64,000 bases of DNA from Chamaea fasciata (GCA_029207755.1 JARCOQ010000003.1:92396646-92460645); one strand, 5' to 3'. Shown: positions 50,663-64,000, counted from the first letter of the stretch. Notes: a model not told the origin generated them from the letters alone. Numbers and translations: made by a program.

Positions 50663-51601
50663 TAAAAAGAAAAATAGTACAAATGAGGATCAAAATTTAA
50701 AAAAAAGTACCTGGGTGTACACTCTTAATCTGGCCTGACTGCTTGTCAGGATCAGAGTGGAGTATACTGGAAGCAGACCGGAATCAACAAGTTTTGACAA
50801 ACACTGCACTTGACTGTATGGAATTATTGAATTAATTTTGCTGGCAAAACAATGTGATTTTTCTGTAGAATTACTTTGGGGATAACTTGTTTGTTTCCAA
50901 TACACACAAAGATATATTCTTTTCAGGTTTCAAGGAATGTCCAATTTCCATTTACTTTGAATTTTTTATTTTATACATTCCTTTCCATGAGTTGGTTTTG
51001 AATCTTGCAGAGCAGAGTTCCACAACATAGCGTGGCACAGAAATTGAATCATTGCTTAGTTTAGTATATCTGAAGTTTTCCCTTTAGTTTAGACCAAGAT
51101 GTGGAATAACCTTTTAGATTTTTTTTTCCTTACAGATCCACTGAAGAATGACTAGGGAGATCTACTCTGATTTGCCTAGACAAAATGTAGAAATTTTACT
51201 TTGAAGGAAAAGGAACCAAACATCTGTTTTAAAAAGAATCTTATTTAAAGGACTCTGATTTCAAGGGTCTCAAATCAGTTCCTTTCAAATCCTGCTTCAG
51301 TAATCAGTTTCACCTACTGTTTACAAATGTAATTTTACTTAAAAATAGAATTTTGTCTAATTTCTATATATTATTGCTTGATTTGTTGCACTTTACTACT
51401 TGCTCTCCTACACCATATTTTTCTGTGTAAGATAAGATACAATAATTAATGTCTTCAAGCTTTTTTTTTTTCCTGACTGCTTGATTAGGACAGTTTTGAA
51501 ACTCTATTTTCTATTTTTCCAAGTATTTTCAAATTTTCTGAAGTGTGTACACAGAATTTGACATAGACTTCTAACTGTAATTGCAATACCTGGTAGAGAG
51601 G

Positions 51602-51646
51602 CAAAACTTAATTTCCTATGTAGACACAAAACTTAATTTCCTATGT
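51602..51646. repeat. Small tandem duplication, period 25
   Basis: The 20-base string caaaacttaatttcctatgt occurs at 51602-51621 and again at 51627-51646, separated by agaca. Confidence 0.95.
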
Positions 51647-54600
51647 CTGCATAACATTTTACTTTTTTTTCTTTTATTTTGGTTGCCAAGGATCTAATTT
51701 ATTTTATCATATGTAATGTTTGCAGCCATTCATTTGAAAAGCTCATCTGTAATGACTTACCTTCCTAATTTCTCTCCCTGTTGTAAATACAAACTAATAC
51801 TTTACTTCTTGCATGTATTTTCAGGAAGCCAAATCCAATATAATAAATTTTGAGACTGACCATCTAACCAGGTGATTTCCCTCAACCGTAACTATTATTT
51901 CCAAACCCTTCAGTGTGGGACTTTTCACCAAATTGATACAAGCAGGAAATACAAGCAGAATTCTTTTGCAGTGCTTTGAAAACTGGCTGCAGTGCTGATT
52001 CACACTCTTTTTCTGAAGGTCCTATCCTAGTAATACCTTAGAGACTAGATTTACCAAAAATTTATACTAATTATTTGATAGATTTGGATTTTTTTGGTAG
52101 AGTTACAATTCAGTTACTAAACAAATATGTCAACTTTTCATTTGGTAAATATATGAAACACAAAATGAGAATTATATTTTTGGATTAATAAAGTTATATT
52201 TTACAGCAGAATTAACTGACATATTAGTCTGAAGTTAGTTTATTCATTTTTCAGATTGAACCATAATGCCAGATACTTTAAAATTACTAAAAAAATCAAA
52301 AAGGTGCTAAAAATGGTTTAACTGAGGGAAATGAGAACTATATGCTGGAGTGAATGAAACTGAATAATGAATGTCATAAGGCAGAGATGGAGACATAATG
52401 GTCTAATACATCAGGTTAATTAATTCAAGTTTCTTCCTATGTGATTGGTGAGGTCTTGCTACCCACAAGAAATCAACTGCCCTTAATTGTTGGTCTTTGT
52501 GGTACTTCTTATTAATGCTATTGAAATTAAGAAGTAACATTACAGGACATTATTAAAAAGACTGATGTAAAAGTCTGCTATTTCATTTGTGTGCAACCAC
52601 CTTTCCATCCTTTTTGACAGAGTGAACACTGAAGATTATGTTAAATTTAAAAGCACAATAGAAGAAAAAGCTTATGATCCACGAGGACAGAAATGTCGAT
52701 AAAGAAACTTGTATCTCTTTTTTCAGAATCTCATTACTAACTTAGTAAAACTGAATATTATAAACTCAGAATCCAAAATGTTGGTATAAACTGTAGAAAT
52801 CAGAATATAAGCACATATTGAAGGATTCAAGTTATAAATGAAATCTGATGAAATTTCTTATGAAATCTTTTATAGAGGAAATTGCATCAGGTAATACTGA
52901 ATGGAAGTTGGAAATTATAGTTATCTTATAGAAAATTTCAAGAAAATAGACTTTCCTGATAGGTTGGATTAATTTTTGCTAGAAAAGACCATGAAAACAT
53001 CTGTACTCTTTCTCAAGTTAACTGTTTTGAGAAACTAAGAATTTTTTTGAGTGAAAACTAAAATTACAATGATTTTATTTAAGGAAACAACTTCAGAAAT
53101 ATGGAGAATACTTTAGCCTGATATTGGTGAGGTAAGTATATATGGATTATGAGTCAATGAAATAGTAATGTCAGCAATAGCTGAACATGACTCTACCAGA
53201 GGAGAAGAAAAATGAGGAACAAAGAAGGTAGCTTGTCGACTTTGTGTAAAACAAATTTATATAAAGCCATTTCCTTATAGTGTGTTAGGAGGAATGAGGT
53301 AAAGTGTCCACTTCCAGTATCTCTACACTGCTGTCAGAGGGAATGACTGTGAACATTTATATCTCAGTGCTGAGGAAATGACAATATAAGCTTGATGACT
53401 TTAATTCCCTGTGAGTAGAGGATATTAGTAGCAATCTGCAAGTAAAAATTTAGGTGTGTGCTTGTTGTAGCCACAACTGACACGTGACAGGTTTTTTTTT
53501 TTAATTTATTTTAGAAAATATCTGTTATTCTTTCATAATTGCAGTTTTCTAATTCAGGGAATTTTTTTCTCTCTGTCGGATTAAAACTTTTCTCCCTGAG
53601 ACACCTCTAATTTTTGTGGGGGAGAGATTAAGTAAAGGGATTCCCACAACTGTTTCTGTTCACAGTTCAGTTATAAGATTTGGCCAGTCCGGTATAAAAA
53701 TGCCAGTGCTTTGTGCTGTCATGTCAATGGCATTTAATGTTAGATTGACATTCAGATAAAATCAAAATCTTATTGATGCCACACAGTAACATGCAGAAAA
53801 AGTTGTCTGGTAAAAGTAACAGACTGCAACTTTAAATAAGCAGCAATTCAGTTCAGCTTCTGAATAACAAACAGACAGGCTCCCTGCCATGCCTAACCAC
53901 ACTCCTGACACAACAGGAAATTTAACACTGTTTGTTTTCACTCATCATGCACTGAACTTACTCTGACTTGTGTCATGAGTGCTTCCTTGCTCCTGTGTAA
54001 TCCTCCTCCCTTGAATATAGTCTCACTTTTCTTAAATAACACCCATACACGTTATCATACGTGTCATATGCAAACGTTTTGTGACCCTCTGAGTACCACC
54101 TAAAGCTGCCACTGTGTGATCCAAATGGTCTTGTATAGATCACAAATCACTCAGCGCTGTACTGTACTTGCACAATTTTCTCAGTAAAGTTCTCAAATAT
54201 TTGAGAAGAAAACACTCTTACCCTTCACAGTACCATCTAGAAATCTCAAAACTCATTTCTTTTCGTGGTGCCTGATGATGGATGTCTATATTCATGATGT
54301 GTAAGGAACTTTATCACTGTGTAGAATTTCGCCTTGGACTCTTCTGAGACCTGAGGGTTTTTACCATGTGCTTTGCACTGACAGTTGTTTGAAATAGCAT
54401 GAAGTTGCTGTTGGACCTTATCTCAACATCTTTTTTAGAAGCAGCTTATCTAGCTCGCTATGGCAATTTCATGGTTGCCCAGTCTTGTGCAGTAATTTTT
54501 TCTTTTTGAAAATGAATGCTGTATAGGCACAAATCATAATTTAATGGTATCATCCTCAAATTTTGAATCTATAATGACCATTTTTTTCTCTGAAAGCAGA

Positions 54601-56112
54601 ATTTTCCATGGCTATCATTTCTTTCAGAAGAGTTCAGGCCCTTGAACTGTGCTCCACTCCAGAGAATTTACTACAGATTTAGGATTGTGCATGGATAGAA
54701 TTTTTTTAATGAGGTTTAATATTTTCATTTGCATTTATCATCCTTTATATTTAGCACAGTTAGTAGTTTTACAATATTCTCTTCATTGGTCTGAAGATTT
54801 ACTTTTCAGTTTAAGGAAAGAAATTTTTGAATACATTTCTCAGACATGATGCAATGGTTTAGCATTCATGGTATTTTGTTACTGCTAAAGAATTAGTTTT
54901 AATTTTCAGTTTAAGTTCTGTGTTATAATTATTCTTAAACCCTACTGCTTTCAAGGGATAGTAAAAGTTAGTGCATGAAAAGGGAATCTGAATTACCATC
55001 GCCTAAATTTATATAAATTGTTAAAACTACTTATAATAGGTAATTAAAGAGAATCATGAATTTTAATTTAGTTCATTTCCTATTCGACAGTAATTGAAAA
55101 GGTTAAAATGTCAGTGAAAACAATGCTCTGAAACTGCAGACTCAGACAATTATTCTAGCACACACTCAATCTCAAATTCAGGAATATAGTGGCTTTGCCT
55201 CAGAGTGTATAATGTCAGTTTAGCACAACAGTCCAGTAATGAAAAGAAGGTTTTCCAGTTTCCTTTACATAACTAGTCTGTATATAAGAGCTTTTCCAAT
55301 TAGAACCTTCACACACACCAGTAAAGAAGTAAGAACCAAAGACAAATATTAAATGAGTACCTCTTAACCGATACATGTATGATGTAGTGACAGGTCCTAT
55401 TAAGAGCAGTACCATTGTGTGACTAACCCCAAATGAATGTAACTCCAAATGAATATCGCATGCATAGAAAAAAAAATATTCTAAAAGAAAGTCAAAGTTG
55501 CAAACTTCTGAAAAAAAAATTTATGAATTTCAAAAGAAAAGTTTGTTAGAAATATACATTTCACTTGCGGAAAAGAATTATGATATACTGATCAATGACA
55601 TGATGACATCATTATCTCTTCCCTCCTTCCTCCCCCAGAAAATTGAATTGCCTTCTGCTTCCAAAATACTCAACATTTACATAGGCTCCCCTTTCCCCCA
55701 GATCCTTAAAGCTTTGTATGAACAAAAATTAATTGGTCTTATAACAGTTTTTATAATTGAGGTTTTTTTCACTTTTAATTTTAAGACATCTATGAAGCTG
55801 CTACCCTGATAAATAGAGTAGGTGCCAAATAATTTTTAATCTCTTAGACAGAACCATTTTATTAGGTGAATATAAGCATTGTATTTACCTTCTGTTTGAA
55901 AAATTATGTAAACCCATGCTTTGTACATGGAAATGCTGGCATGGTGATGTTTTACCTTTTTCCTGTCCCAGGAAAATTTTACCAGATTTTCTGAGGTACA
56001 GATCTTATGCCACTTAGACTTATGTGAGCAAATCCTAGCCTATGAATGAGTACTCCAAAATACTTTTTCTCAGCAGGCCTGGATTAGGATGGAGGAGAAC
56101 AGTTTGTCCAGC

Positions 56113-56848
56113 TGTATTGGGTTTGGCTGGGATTGCGTTAATTTTCTTCAGTTCGGAATACACAGAGTTAATTCTTCTTTCAGAAAGAATTTCTTCACTG
56201 GAAGGGTTCTCAAGAATTGGAAGAGGCTGTGCAGGAAAGTGATGGGGTCATCATCCCTTGAAGTGTTCAAGAAACAGCTGGACTTGGCATTAATGCTATA
56301 GTTTAGTTTACAGGGCGATGTTTGGTCTAAGATTCGACTCATGATCCTGGAGATCTTTTCCAACATTAACGATTCCATGATTCTATGAGTCTTCAGCTAA
56401 TGCTGAGCAGTGATTCACAGTGTGAGAGCCTTCTCTTTTACTTGCTCTGACATGCCAGCAGGTAGGCTCAGGGTGAGCAAGAAGGTGGGAGGTTACACAG
56501 ATGACCTGAATTGAATGGTGACATATTTCATACCATGTCACATCATGTCACATCACATCACATCATGTCACATTTAAAAATTAAAATCTGGGAAGTGTTT
56601 CTGAACTGCTGTTGCTAAGGGTCTGACTAGGTATCAGTCTGCTGTTGATAAGTGAATGGGTTTGCATCACTTGGATTTGGGGTGTTTGGGGAATTATTTT
56701 TTGTGTTTTGTTTTAATTTTTAAATTGTCTTTATCTTGACTGATTCATTTTCTTGCTTTTGTCTTTCTGATTCTCTTCAGATCCCATTATGGGGAGGTGT
56801 GAGAGCAACTGGGTGGGGGCTAACCTGTCAGCTGGGGTAAACCCACCA
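56113..56848 (+). mobile_element. Solo ERV LTR, + orientation, interrupted by a CR1
   Basis: It starts tgtattgggtttggctggga (56113), breaks near 56157, and resumes after 56388 with tgctgagcagtgattcacag (56402) and gcaagaaggtgggaggttac. A run of catgtcacatca units (about 56535-56570) lies in U3. The end has ttatcttgactgattcattt (56731), ttctgattctcttcagatcc and a terminal gtaaacccacca. The order matches the reverse of the LTRs at 4302-4763 and 18692-19270. No proviral genes are adjacent. Confidence 0.7.
56157..56388 (+). mobile_element. CR1 LINE 3' fragment inserted in an LTR
   Basis: A typical CR1 3' end: aagaatttcttcactggaag (56184), ggaagaggctgtgcaggaaa (56219), catcatcccttgaagtgttc (56250), ttccaacattaacgattc and the terminal catgattctatga. 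It is severely 5'-truncated at about 230 bases, which is usual for CR1. LTR sequence flanks it on both sides. The left border is approximate. Confidence 0.8.
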
Positions 56849-57545
56849 ATAGCTTGTGTCTTGTGGGTAGCCTGATAAAGTGAGGATGAAGCTGTTTCTT
56901 ATAATATCAGGAACATAAAAGCCACACCTAGAGAGGAGGGAAAAAGAGAGAAAGAAGGGAATAGATAAGTACCTCTCATGTTACTATGTTGGGAGCTTGG
57001 AAGAAATGAAGCTGCAATATCAACCCAGGGAGTCCTAAAGAAGAGTACAGAAGGCAAGAAATGCACCATAGGGATCCAGAAAGCTGAATTCTTTGAATGA
57101 AAAGGCTAGAATACAAATGTAAGAGAGGAATATTGCCAGACAGGCTGTCTGAGAAATAGAGCAAGTATGTGGGGTGGAAAACTGAGACTGCATTGGTAAA
57201 AAGTAGGGTGCAGAAATGAAACTGAGAAGATGAAGAAACACAAAAAATAAAACAGTAGTAGCACACTGTGTTAAGAGTACAGGCTGAATAATCCATGATT
57301 ATTAAATTGTATTCTTCAAAAAATGCTTGGAGTGAAAACCATTATTTTGTTTGAATTAGAATATGTGTATTGCAAATATACGTCAACAAAATGAATAGCT
57401 TTTTTTTTTTAATGCTCTGAAAATTTTAAAATAAAAATAATTCCAAATTTACATAAATTAACATCCTTAAGTCACTGAATTTTCCCTCTGGGCCTAGGGT
57501 TAGAAAGAAGGAAGACGTTAGCCGTTTCTCATTTTCAATTAGGAC

Positions 57546-57561
57546 AAAAAAAAAAAAAAAA
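57546..57561. repeat. Short A run
   Basis: An uninterrupted run of about 16 A residues in the intron, with no retroposon body recognised next to it. Confidence 0.85.
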
Positions 57562-58874
57562 GGTTGATATGTAGGTGGTATGAAACATGTGGAAAAGGTA
57601 GTTTGTTAAAGGTTATTGTGATATGGTTCTGAAAAGTGTTGAGTTGAAGGTTTCCTGACTTCTCTGTGTATGGTTCAGAGATTCTCATCTTCTTCTTCTT
57701 CTCACTGGTTTTCCCAGTGTTGTAATTCACATTTATTATCAAGAAAAGGGCTGCTTTTTAAAATCTCTTGTTATAAAGTTTAAAAAGCAGTTATGCTTTG
57801 CAGGTGAGAGAGGGCAGCTAGCAGAGATCACTGTGGGTGTCCATATGCATATGGTGTTTTACATTTATATTAAAATTCTGTCCTTAGAGTCTGAAAGTAA
57901 GATTTTTTCAGTGATGCCAATTCAGGTAGGCTTCTTAAGCATATTTTTTCTCATCTGCTGATGTATTCATCATAGCTGAAAAATGTGATTGAAACTTGCA
58001 AGCAAATTCCAGCTAAATTTATAATCTTGGATTGATGGCCTAAAGATTATATTGCTTTAATATTAAAGAAGGGATCATATTTGTAACATTATTACTGAAA
58101 CTTTAGTGGGAACAGCGTCCGTGAATTTGTCAATGCAGTGGTTTGAATGACAGAACTTCTTAACCTTCTTTGCCACCTCAATTTTTTTTCTGTCATATTT
58201 TAAAAGGAATCTATTTCTATGAAGCCATTATAGACGTTGTCATTATATGTATGTGCAGCTGGATTTAATGACTTTTAGCTGGGATTTGTTCCAAAAGTTT
58301 GCTCATTTCCTCTGTTTTTCACAAAAAGACTCCTGTTTATTTGCAGTGAATCATTTCCTCTTTTCCAAGTTTTAGATGAGTAGACACTAGAGTTACTGTT
58401 AATTTATTCCCACTGCTATAATTACTAGAATTTTCCCATGAGCAAGAATTCCTGTCTGAAAACTTAGAACACTTGAACAGAACTGCCAGTATCCTATTGT
58501 TCTTTATCCTGGCCTTCTTGCCTATGTTGGCCTCATGTTGAATGAGAAATGATTATTTCCCATTTAGAATTATTGGCTCAACCCTATATTTGTTGGGAAA
58601 GGGAGGCTGATAGGCAGTTTCTTCAGTCAGGTAGATGATCAATACCTAGAAAGCCAAGATGATGCAGTAATCCTTCTTGCAAGCTCCTTCTTGCTAAAAT
58701 TAAAATGTACGGCCTTCTAGGTGTGTCATTGTTGATTTTGCTGTTTAATTTATGAAAGTATAAACTATAACAGTCTAATTATAAAATTTAAGCTACAAAA
58801 ACATGAATATATTATTCTGTTCCATAATTCTAATACTCATGCAAAAGTACAACCTTATATAACATATAATAGAT

Positions 58875-58960
58875 ACATACTGATAAAGTATAGTATCTAA
58901 TAATATATATAGTATCTAATAATATATAGCATGTAATAATATATAATATAGTATTTAATG
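58875..58960. repeat. AT-rich degenerate repeat
   Basis: The string tagtatctaataatatata occurs twice close together (from about 58890 and 58910). A third, decayed copy (tagcatgtaataatatata) follows. Confidence 0.8.
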
Positions 58961-59064
58961 CATTTCAAATAACTTGTGGGAGCCCCTGAGATCAAAGTTT
59001 GATCTTAACTTTCTTCTGACTGATTTTTTCCCTTTCTAAAAAAATAAAGTTTCAAGAAAAATCT

Positions 59065-59136
59065 AGAATTACTTTCTAAAGATTTTAGCAGTTTAAATGA
59101 AGAATTACTTTCTAAAGATTTTAGCAGTTTAAATGA
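59065..59136. repeat. Perfect 36-base tandem duplication
   Basis: Two identical adjacent 36-base units (59065-59100 and 59101-59136), each beginning agaattactttctaaag and ending gcagtttaaatga. Perfect identity suggests a young event. The duplicated peptide in the reverse frame (SFKLLKSLESNS) simply reflects this. Confidence 0.96.
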
Positions 59137-62100
59137 AGAACGTGAGATTTTCTCCATTCCCTTTATTATATTAAGGAACTGTTTACATTTCAACAAATTA
59201 GGATTGGCGCCCTCAAACCTAGTTATATTTTATAATTGAACATTAGAAATAAATAGGAAACAGATTTATTTCAGTCAGCTAAACTATGTTTCAAATATTT
59301 CTAATTATATAAAACACTAAGAAAGTTATTTCAGAATAAAATTAAGATTATTCCTTCAAAATTTCATGCATATTAAAATCATCCTGCCAAAACAATGTAT
59401 GCATGATATATGGGCAGAATTACGGATGCATGTAGAGAAAGGACTATTTGGAACAAAGATATTCAAAGATGAATGCTACAAACATATTTATTTCTATTCC
59501 TTCTGCTTCCATAAAGTTTCTAGGTGGGAAGAGTTGCTTAAAACAGGATAATAAAAGGTAGACAAGATTTATGTGTTTCTTATTCAGTTCTTCACAGTGT
59601 ATTGAGAAATTAATTTTCAGAAGTTCTGGGGACACTACTAGCAAGAGTAATGTGCATGTGATTCACCTGTCTGTGTGAGAAGGAAGCAACACAACTGGAG
59701 ATGAAGGAGTTCTTTTAACTTTCAGTCCTGTCGGTTCCATACTGCTTTTTATAAAGTGGTACAATGCTTTTTCCATTTTTAATCCACCCTTTACATTCAT
59801 GGTGACTTAATTCCTCTAAGGATGAGTATTTTAGAAAAAACTCATAGGAAATGAATGAATTTGCAAACACTTACGTGTTACATCAAAGTATCTTGCACTA
59901 CATAACACAGGGGGGAAAAAAGTGTGTGCTCATGTTATTTCTTCTGCTTTTCTTTCCCCTCTTCCAGAAAAAGGATAAGATCAGTCTCCTCTAACAAGCC
60001 ACCTACAAAATATTTTTAAGTAGTGGCTGTGTCAGTTATGTCCCCACTGATTATAAAAGAGGGTGTAGACGTGGAGATCCTGAAGATATTTTTCCAAAGA
60101 TACTTGAAGTTAGAGTCCTTAAATTCACATGGAATTTCACCTTTAAACCTTGCTTCTTATATGGAGTAAAACTTGTGCATAATTATTCCCCAGCTTGTGG
60201 ATTTTGAAGTTTATTTGTATGCTTTCTATATATTCACAGCTGCCATTTTGCTGCAGGCACATATATTTGCATATCCATCTCTTCAAAGTGTTGTTATTTA
60301 TGTATTGTCTTTCAATAAAACAATAAAAACCCCATCTTCTGCTACCTGTCTACCCATATTTAACTTGTTTTATAAATTTGCAGTTTTTTATCTGTATATG
60401 GGGACATTGTAGCTGAGAAAGGGGGAACAAAAATTTTGAATAGGATACATGGACACAAATAACCTGGTTTGAAATGGGTGGGGAAAGGCCTTAGAACTTT
60501 TTGTAACATATTTATAACAGGAGAAAATTACAGAAAAGAATTCTTTACATTTTATGTTCAAAAGACCCATTATTGACAACATGTCCTCACATCTCTATTT
60601 TACATATTTTGCAGGTTTACATAATTTTTTTAAATGTTGCTCTTGTTAAGAATTGCTGAAATCCATATTAGAAAGTATTATCCATTGAATGACTCATCCA
60701 TATAGTCAAAATTAATTGCCAATTGGTTGAAAACTTTTGAGAAATTACAAGTGTATATCTCAGTTTCCAAAGGACACAAAGCAGTGGTTTCTGACACCTC
60801 ACTATAACCACACTGTCCAAACACACTTCTTTCTACAGATTTTTCTGTCATTCTAATCAGGTAAAGATTTTGTATTTGGGCATTTTTCTAGTACATGTTT
60901 TTTTCCTACAGCTGTAGGATTCAGAACAGAGTCGCACTTAAATGGTTCCAAGATAGAATGAAAATGCCAAGAACTCTTATTTTGAATTGCATATATTTAA
61001 TTAAATAGATTATTTTATGAATGTTTAGGATGCAGTAACTGCAGAATAGTATTTGTTGACATTTATACGCATTTAGAAATCCATTATATACTCTGAAGAT
61101 TAACTCAAGTACCATTTCATACTTTTAACTACTCATTAATAGTTCAAAAAGACTGTGCTAAACATATAGACTTCATTTATGAGTTTAAATTATTTCAAAT
61201 TTAGGCAACTCTGGAAGAGTTACTGGTGTTTCCAATGTTTTCATAGTTGTGTGTTCTGTCTTCCATGGCAAGCAGAAAAGAAAGGACAGTGCCTTTTCAC
61301 AATGGGCATGCACAGAGCCCACCCAGCTCATACTTACATTATAGTAAGTAATATGATTATTATAGATTATTAAAGAGTATTTGGCATCCCTTTGGTGTTT
61401 AATATGTAAGCTGTAAAACCCTTTTTGCATTCAAAATAATAAACTCCTCATGGCTTGTCTGGTGAAATTTTCTTAGCAATTAATGTTAATTTTGTTGTAA
61501 TAGTATTTCCTCGTCTTTAACAAACACTAATATTATCAGGAAATTATACGAGTATAAACTTATTAATCCAAGCCAAGATTATTAATACTCTTGATCTACA
61601 CCTTCATGCTGTAGTTTTTATGTTTCGAGGACATGTTCATCATTAGATTAGACATCTAAAGTTTTGAAAATAACCCAGCTGGCATTTCTCTCTAAATGTC
61701 TTTACAGTTTTGTCTGGAGGCTTCCTATTTGGAGTTCTTACTACAAAGTAGCATAGTTCACAGAAGTTACAGCACAGGTTCATACTTTTGAATTTACAAG
61801 AAAAAATTCTTATTGGGTGGTTACAGTGTTCTGGGATCATATCTGAAGCCATGATCTTAAAAGTGAATTGATGCAGCATCGGGATGCCCAGCAGTGCAAA
61901 TCTGATCTAAATCCAGCACAAACAAGATTGAATTTCTGTAAAATTAATAAGTGTATACAAAAGAAAACTTGTATATATTTTTTGCTTTTATGGCAGTTTT
62001 ATATTTGATTTAGCATAAAGTCAGCATGGCATTGACAAACAATAATGAATTCAACATAGCTCGAATTAAAGCTAAAATGCCAAAAGCAGTTGAAAAATTT

Positions 62101-63514
62101 GCACCATGGGACCACAGTATTAAGGGCTATGGTAATACATTTATTTTATTGTCATTTCAAGTATTTCCTCTTTTTTAAAACTGTTATCTTCCATCTCCAT
62201 AAGTGCAGTTTTAATTGACACAATATATTTTTTATCAAACATAAACAAGTTTTACTAAAAAAGAAAAAAAAGGAAGAAATAAAGCCCTACAGCCTAATTT
62301 CTTGGTTTATATTCTGATCACTAATAACAGTGTGCTTATATGTTCTACTAAATCAGTCATAATGTAATATGCATCAAAATACCTTTGTGTAGGAAGCTAA
62401 ATTTGGATGAATACCATAGATCACAATAAACAGTGTCTTTCTTGCTTTTGTCCATTCACAGAAGTCTTAGTCTTGAACTCAAGGTTAGAGTTTCAAATTA
62501 GTGATCAAGTACCTAAAGGTTGCTAATGCACATTTTAGGTACTTACTTTGTCATGTGTCTGGCTTTAGGAGGGTGGTTGTTTCAAAATACCTTAGAACTT
62601 CTTCGAGTAGGAAATTATTTGCTTTAGATTATTTTTCACATATCCACTGTAGGTTCATATGCAGTGTAAATGCACATGTACATTACATATGGTGTTTACA
62701 TATAGTAAGTTAACTGTATTCTTCCTTTCAAAATGAGTGAAGGGAATATTTGGAGATACCTCAGGATGTTGTAAACTTCTTTTATTAGTACATTCTGCAA
62801 TACAGAATCCCTGAAATTTTCCCTTGGAGACACAAAATGAACACTCTTTTTGTATTGATGACAGGCTTTGGAGGGTACAAACTTTAAGCTGAACTGAGAT
62901 TTGAGGTTCATGGATGCACATAGCATATTCCACCCTCTCATGGAGAGAAAAGCTAGTCCTAGGAAAAAATACATAGCCTGGACATCAAATCCTCATCTTC
63001 ATTGCTTTGCTGCCCAGACTTACTTTTGTTATACTATACTCCTTACTAATGAAGCTAGTACCACTGTGCCCATCATAATTAAACTGTGTTGAAAGAAGTT
63101 GTAATTAATAGTCACCATGTATTTACAGATATGTCAATGAATTTTACCCAGACAACTGATATTTCTACATTCCTCATTATTTACATCAATTGTAACAGTG
63201 TAAATCAAATTCAATAGTGCCAAGAGATTACAGCCAATCATCAAGATGCATTCTGGCTGGTTTGGTTTTAATTTAACATGCTTTTATGCATTCATTGTTC
63301 TGACAATCCTGTAATGAAACTCAAGAATAAGATAACTGGCAGCAATGTGCCAATACAATAACCTTTCTCAGCAGTAAGAATCTTGGCAGAATTTCTGATG
63401 CTGGCTTGCTGCAAATGTCAGGTAAACCTGAGTACTGTGATCGTGTGGAACTCATGACCATATTTCCCCATTGTAAAAGTTCATAGCATCTAATTTAACA
63501 CTGAAGTTCTAACT

Positions 63515-63545
63515 TAGAAATGTTCTTAAGTTTAGAACATTTCTA
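63515..63545. other. Short perfect hairpin
   Basis: A 12-base stem tagaaatgttct pairs with agaacatttcta around a 7-base loop. It is too short for a microRNA precursor and may be chance. Confidence 0.6.
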
Positions 63546-63996
63546 AAATTATATTTCACAAAAAATATGATCCTTTATGTTAAATTATCCATATTTACAA
63601 GAGCATCACGGAAAAAGGGAATTAAAATTTTGGGGTTTGTGTATGAGAGGAAGGGGAAGAAATTAAGGAAGAAGAGCACAGGGCAAGATAGTGCTGTGTT
63701 TGCACATGATGAACAGCACCTACGTGCATGTGAAATACTCCAATTTTTAATAGGCCTACTGATAAACAGTGATTATCTTTCTGGTGGAGAAATGCAGTGA
63801 ACATGGGGCTCCAAATTATGTACTGTCAATCTTAATTTTTTTTTCTAGAGTATTCAAAGTGCCTTTTTAAAAATTTGGCATAAATGCCAGCAATTAGTTT
63901 GTTGGATGTTTTTGAAGGGATAATTCTTGAAATACAAAAAGCAATAATACTCTTTATTTTGTCATACTGAATGTTTGTATCTATGTTTTCCCCTAG

Positions 63997-64000
63997 GCAT
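63997..64000 (+). CDS. CSMD1: Possible first bases of the CSMD1 sushi 7 exon
   Basis: A pyrimidine-rich tract (gttttcccctag) ends in AG at 63995-63996. If it is an acceptor, the first two bases gc complete the open codon a from 50132 to make AGC, Ser, which is the residue expected there in CSMD1. The next bases at would begin Ile or Met where I recall Phe in human. Four bases cannot prove it. Confidence 0.3.

Larger units (their letters stand above)
50133..63996 (+). other. CSMD1: CSMD1 intron after CUB 7, at least 13.8 kb
   Basis: A phase 1 intron from gtaagt, possibly ending at the tail of the window. It contains a G-quadruplex motif with a homopurine array, an LTR split by a CR1, and small tandem duplications, listed separately. 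I searched by eye for the expected sushi 7 exon and did not find it upstream of 63996. The rest is AT-rich with nothing recognised. Confidence 0.85.

Noticed and set aside
50390..50700. Open frames of repeated EEKRR and LLFSS
   Set aside because: They are translations of the AGAAG array on either strand.

Overview
This window is vertebrate nuclear DNA, most likely avian. CR1-type LINE tails and avian-style ERV LTRs dominate the recognisable repeats, and no mammalian SINEs or L1 were seen. These repeat calls rest on remembered consensus features, so the species is not resolved; a passerine is possible.

The only gene supported is on the + strand: an internal slice of CSMD1 (CUB and Sushi multiple domains 1). 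Nine exons were found (1810-2004, 6214-6352, 10348-10535, 17669-17857, 21875-21991, 23492-23707, 26823-27011, 44213-44382, 49976-50132). They total 1560 coding bases (520 codons) with open frames, and every splice junction is phase-compatible. They encode, in order, sushi 4, CUB 5, sushi 5, CUB 6, sushi 6 and CUB 7 of the long N-terminal alternating CUB/sushi part of the receptor. Each sushi domain is one phase 1-1 exon. Each CUB domain is a pair of exons, split at a different point each time. Neither the start, the stop nor the transmembrane region of the gene is in the window. The last 4 bases may open the next exon (sushi 7).

The rest is intron. Region by region: 1-1809 is the end of an upstream intron with an ATATTT satellite. 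The 2005-6213 intron carries a CR1 LINE split by a solo LTR. The 10536-17668 intron carries CR1 remnants and two LTR pieces in opposite orientation. The 17858-21874 intron has another solo LTR. The 17.2-kb intron 27012-44212 is the repeat hub: a 223-nt homopurine pentamer array, an ERV/LTR cluster, an LTR fold-back with 144-bp arms, and two inverted copies of an unclassified repeat about 6.7 kb apart. The last intron (50133 onward) has a strong G-quadruplex motif fused to a 146-nt homopurine repeat, and an LTR split by a CR1.

No bacterial-style system, tRNA, rRNA, CRISPR or independent protein gene was found. The most interesting signals are structural: the fold-back LTR, the inverted pair of an unnamed repeat, the G-quadruplex/homopurine block, and reciprocal nesting of one LTR family with CR1.
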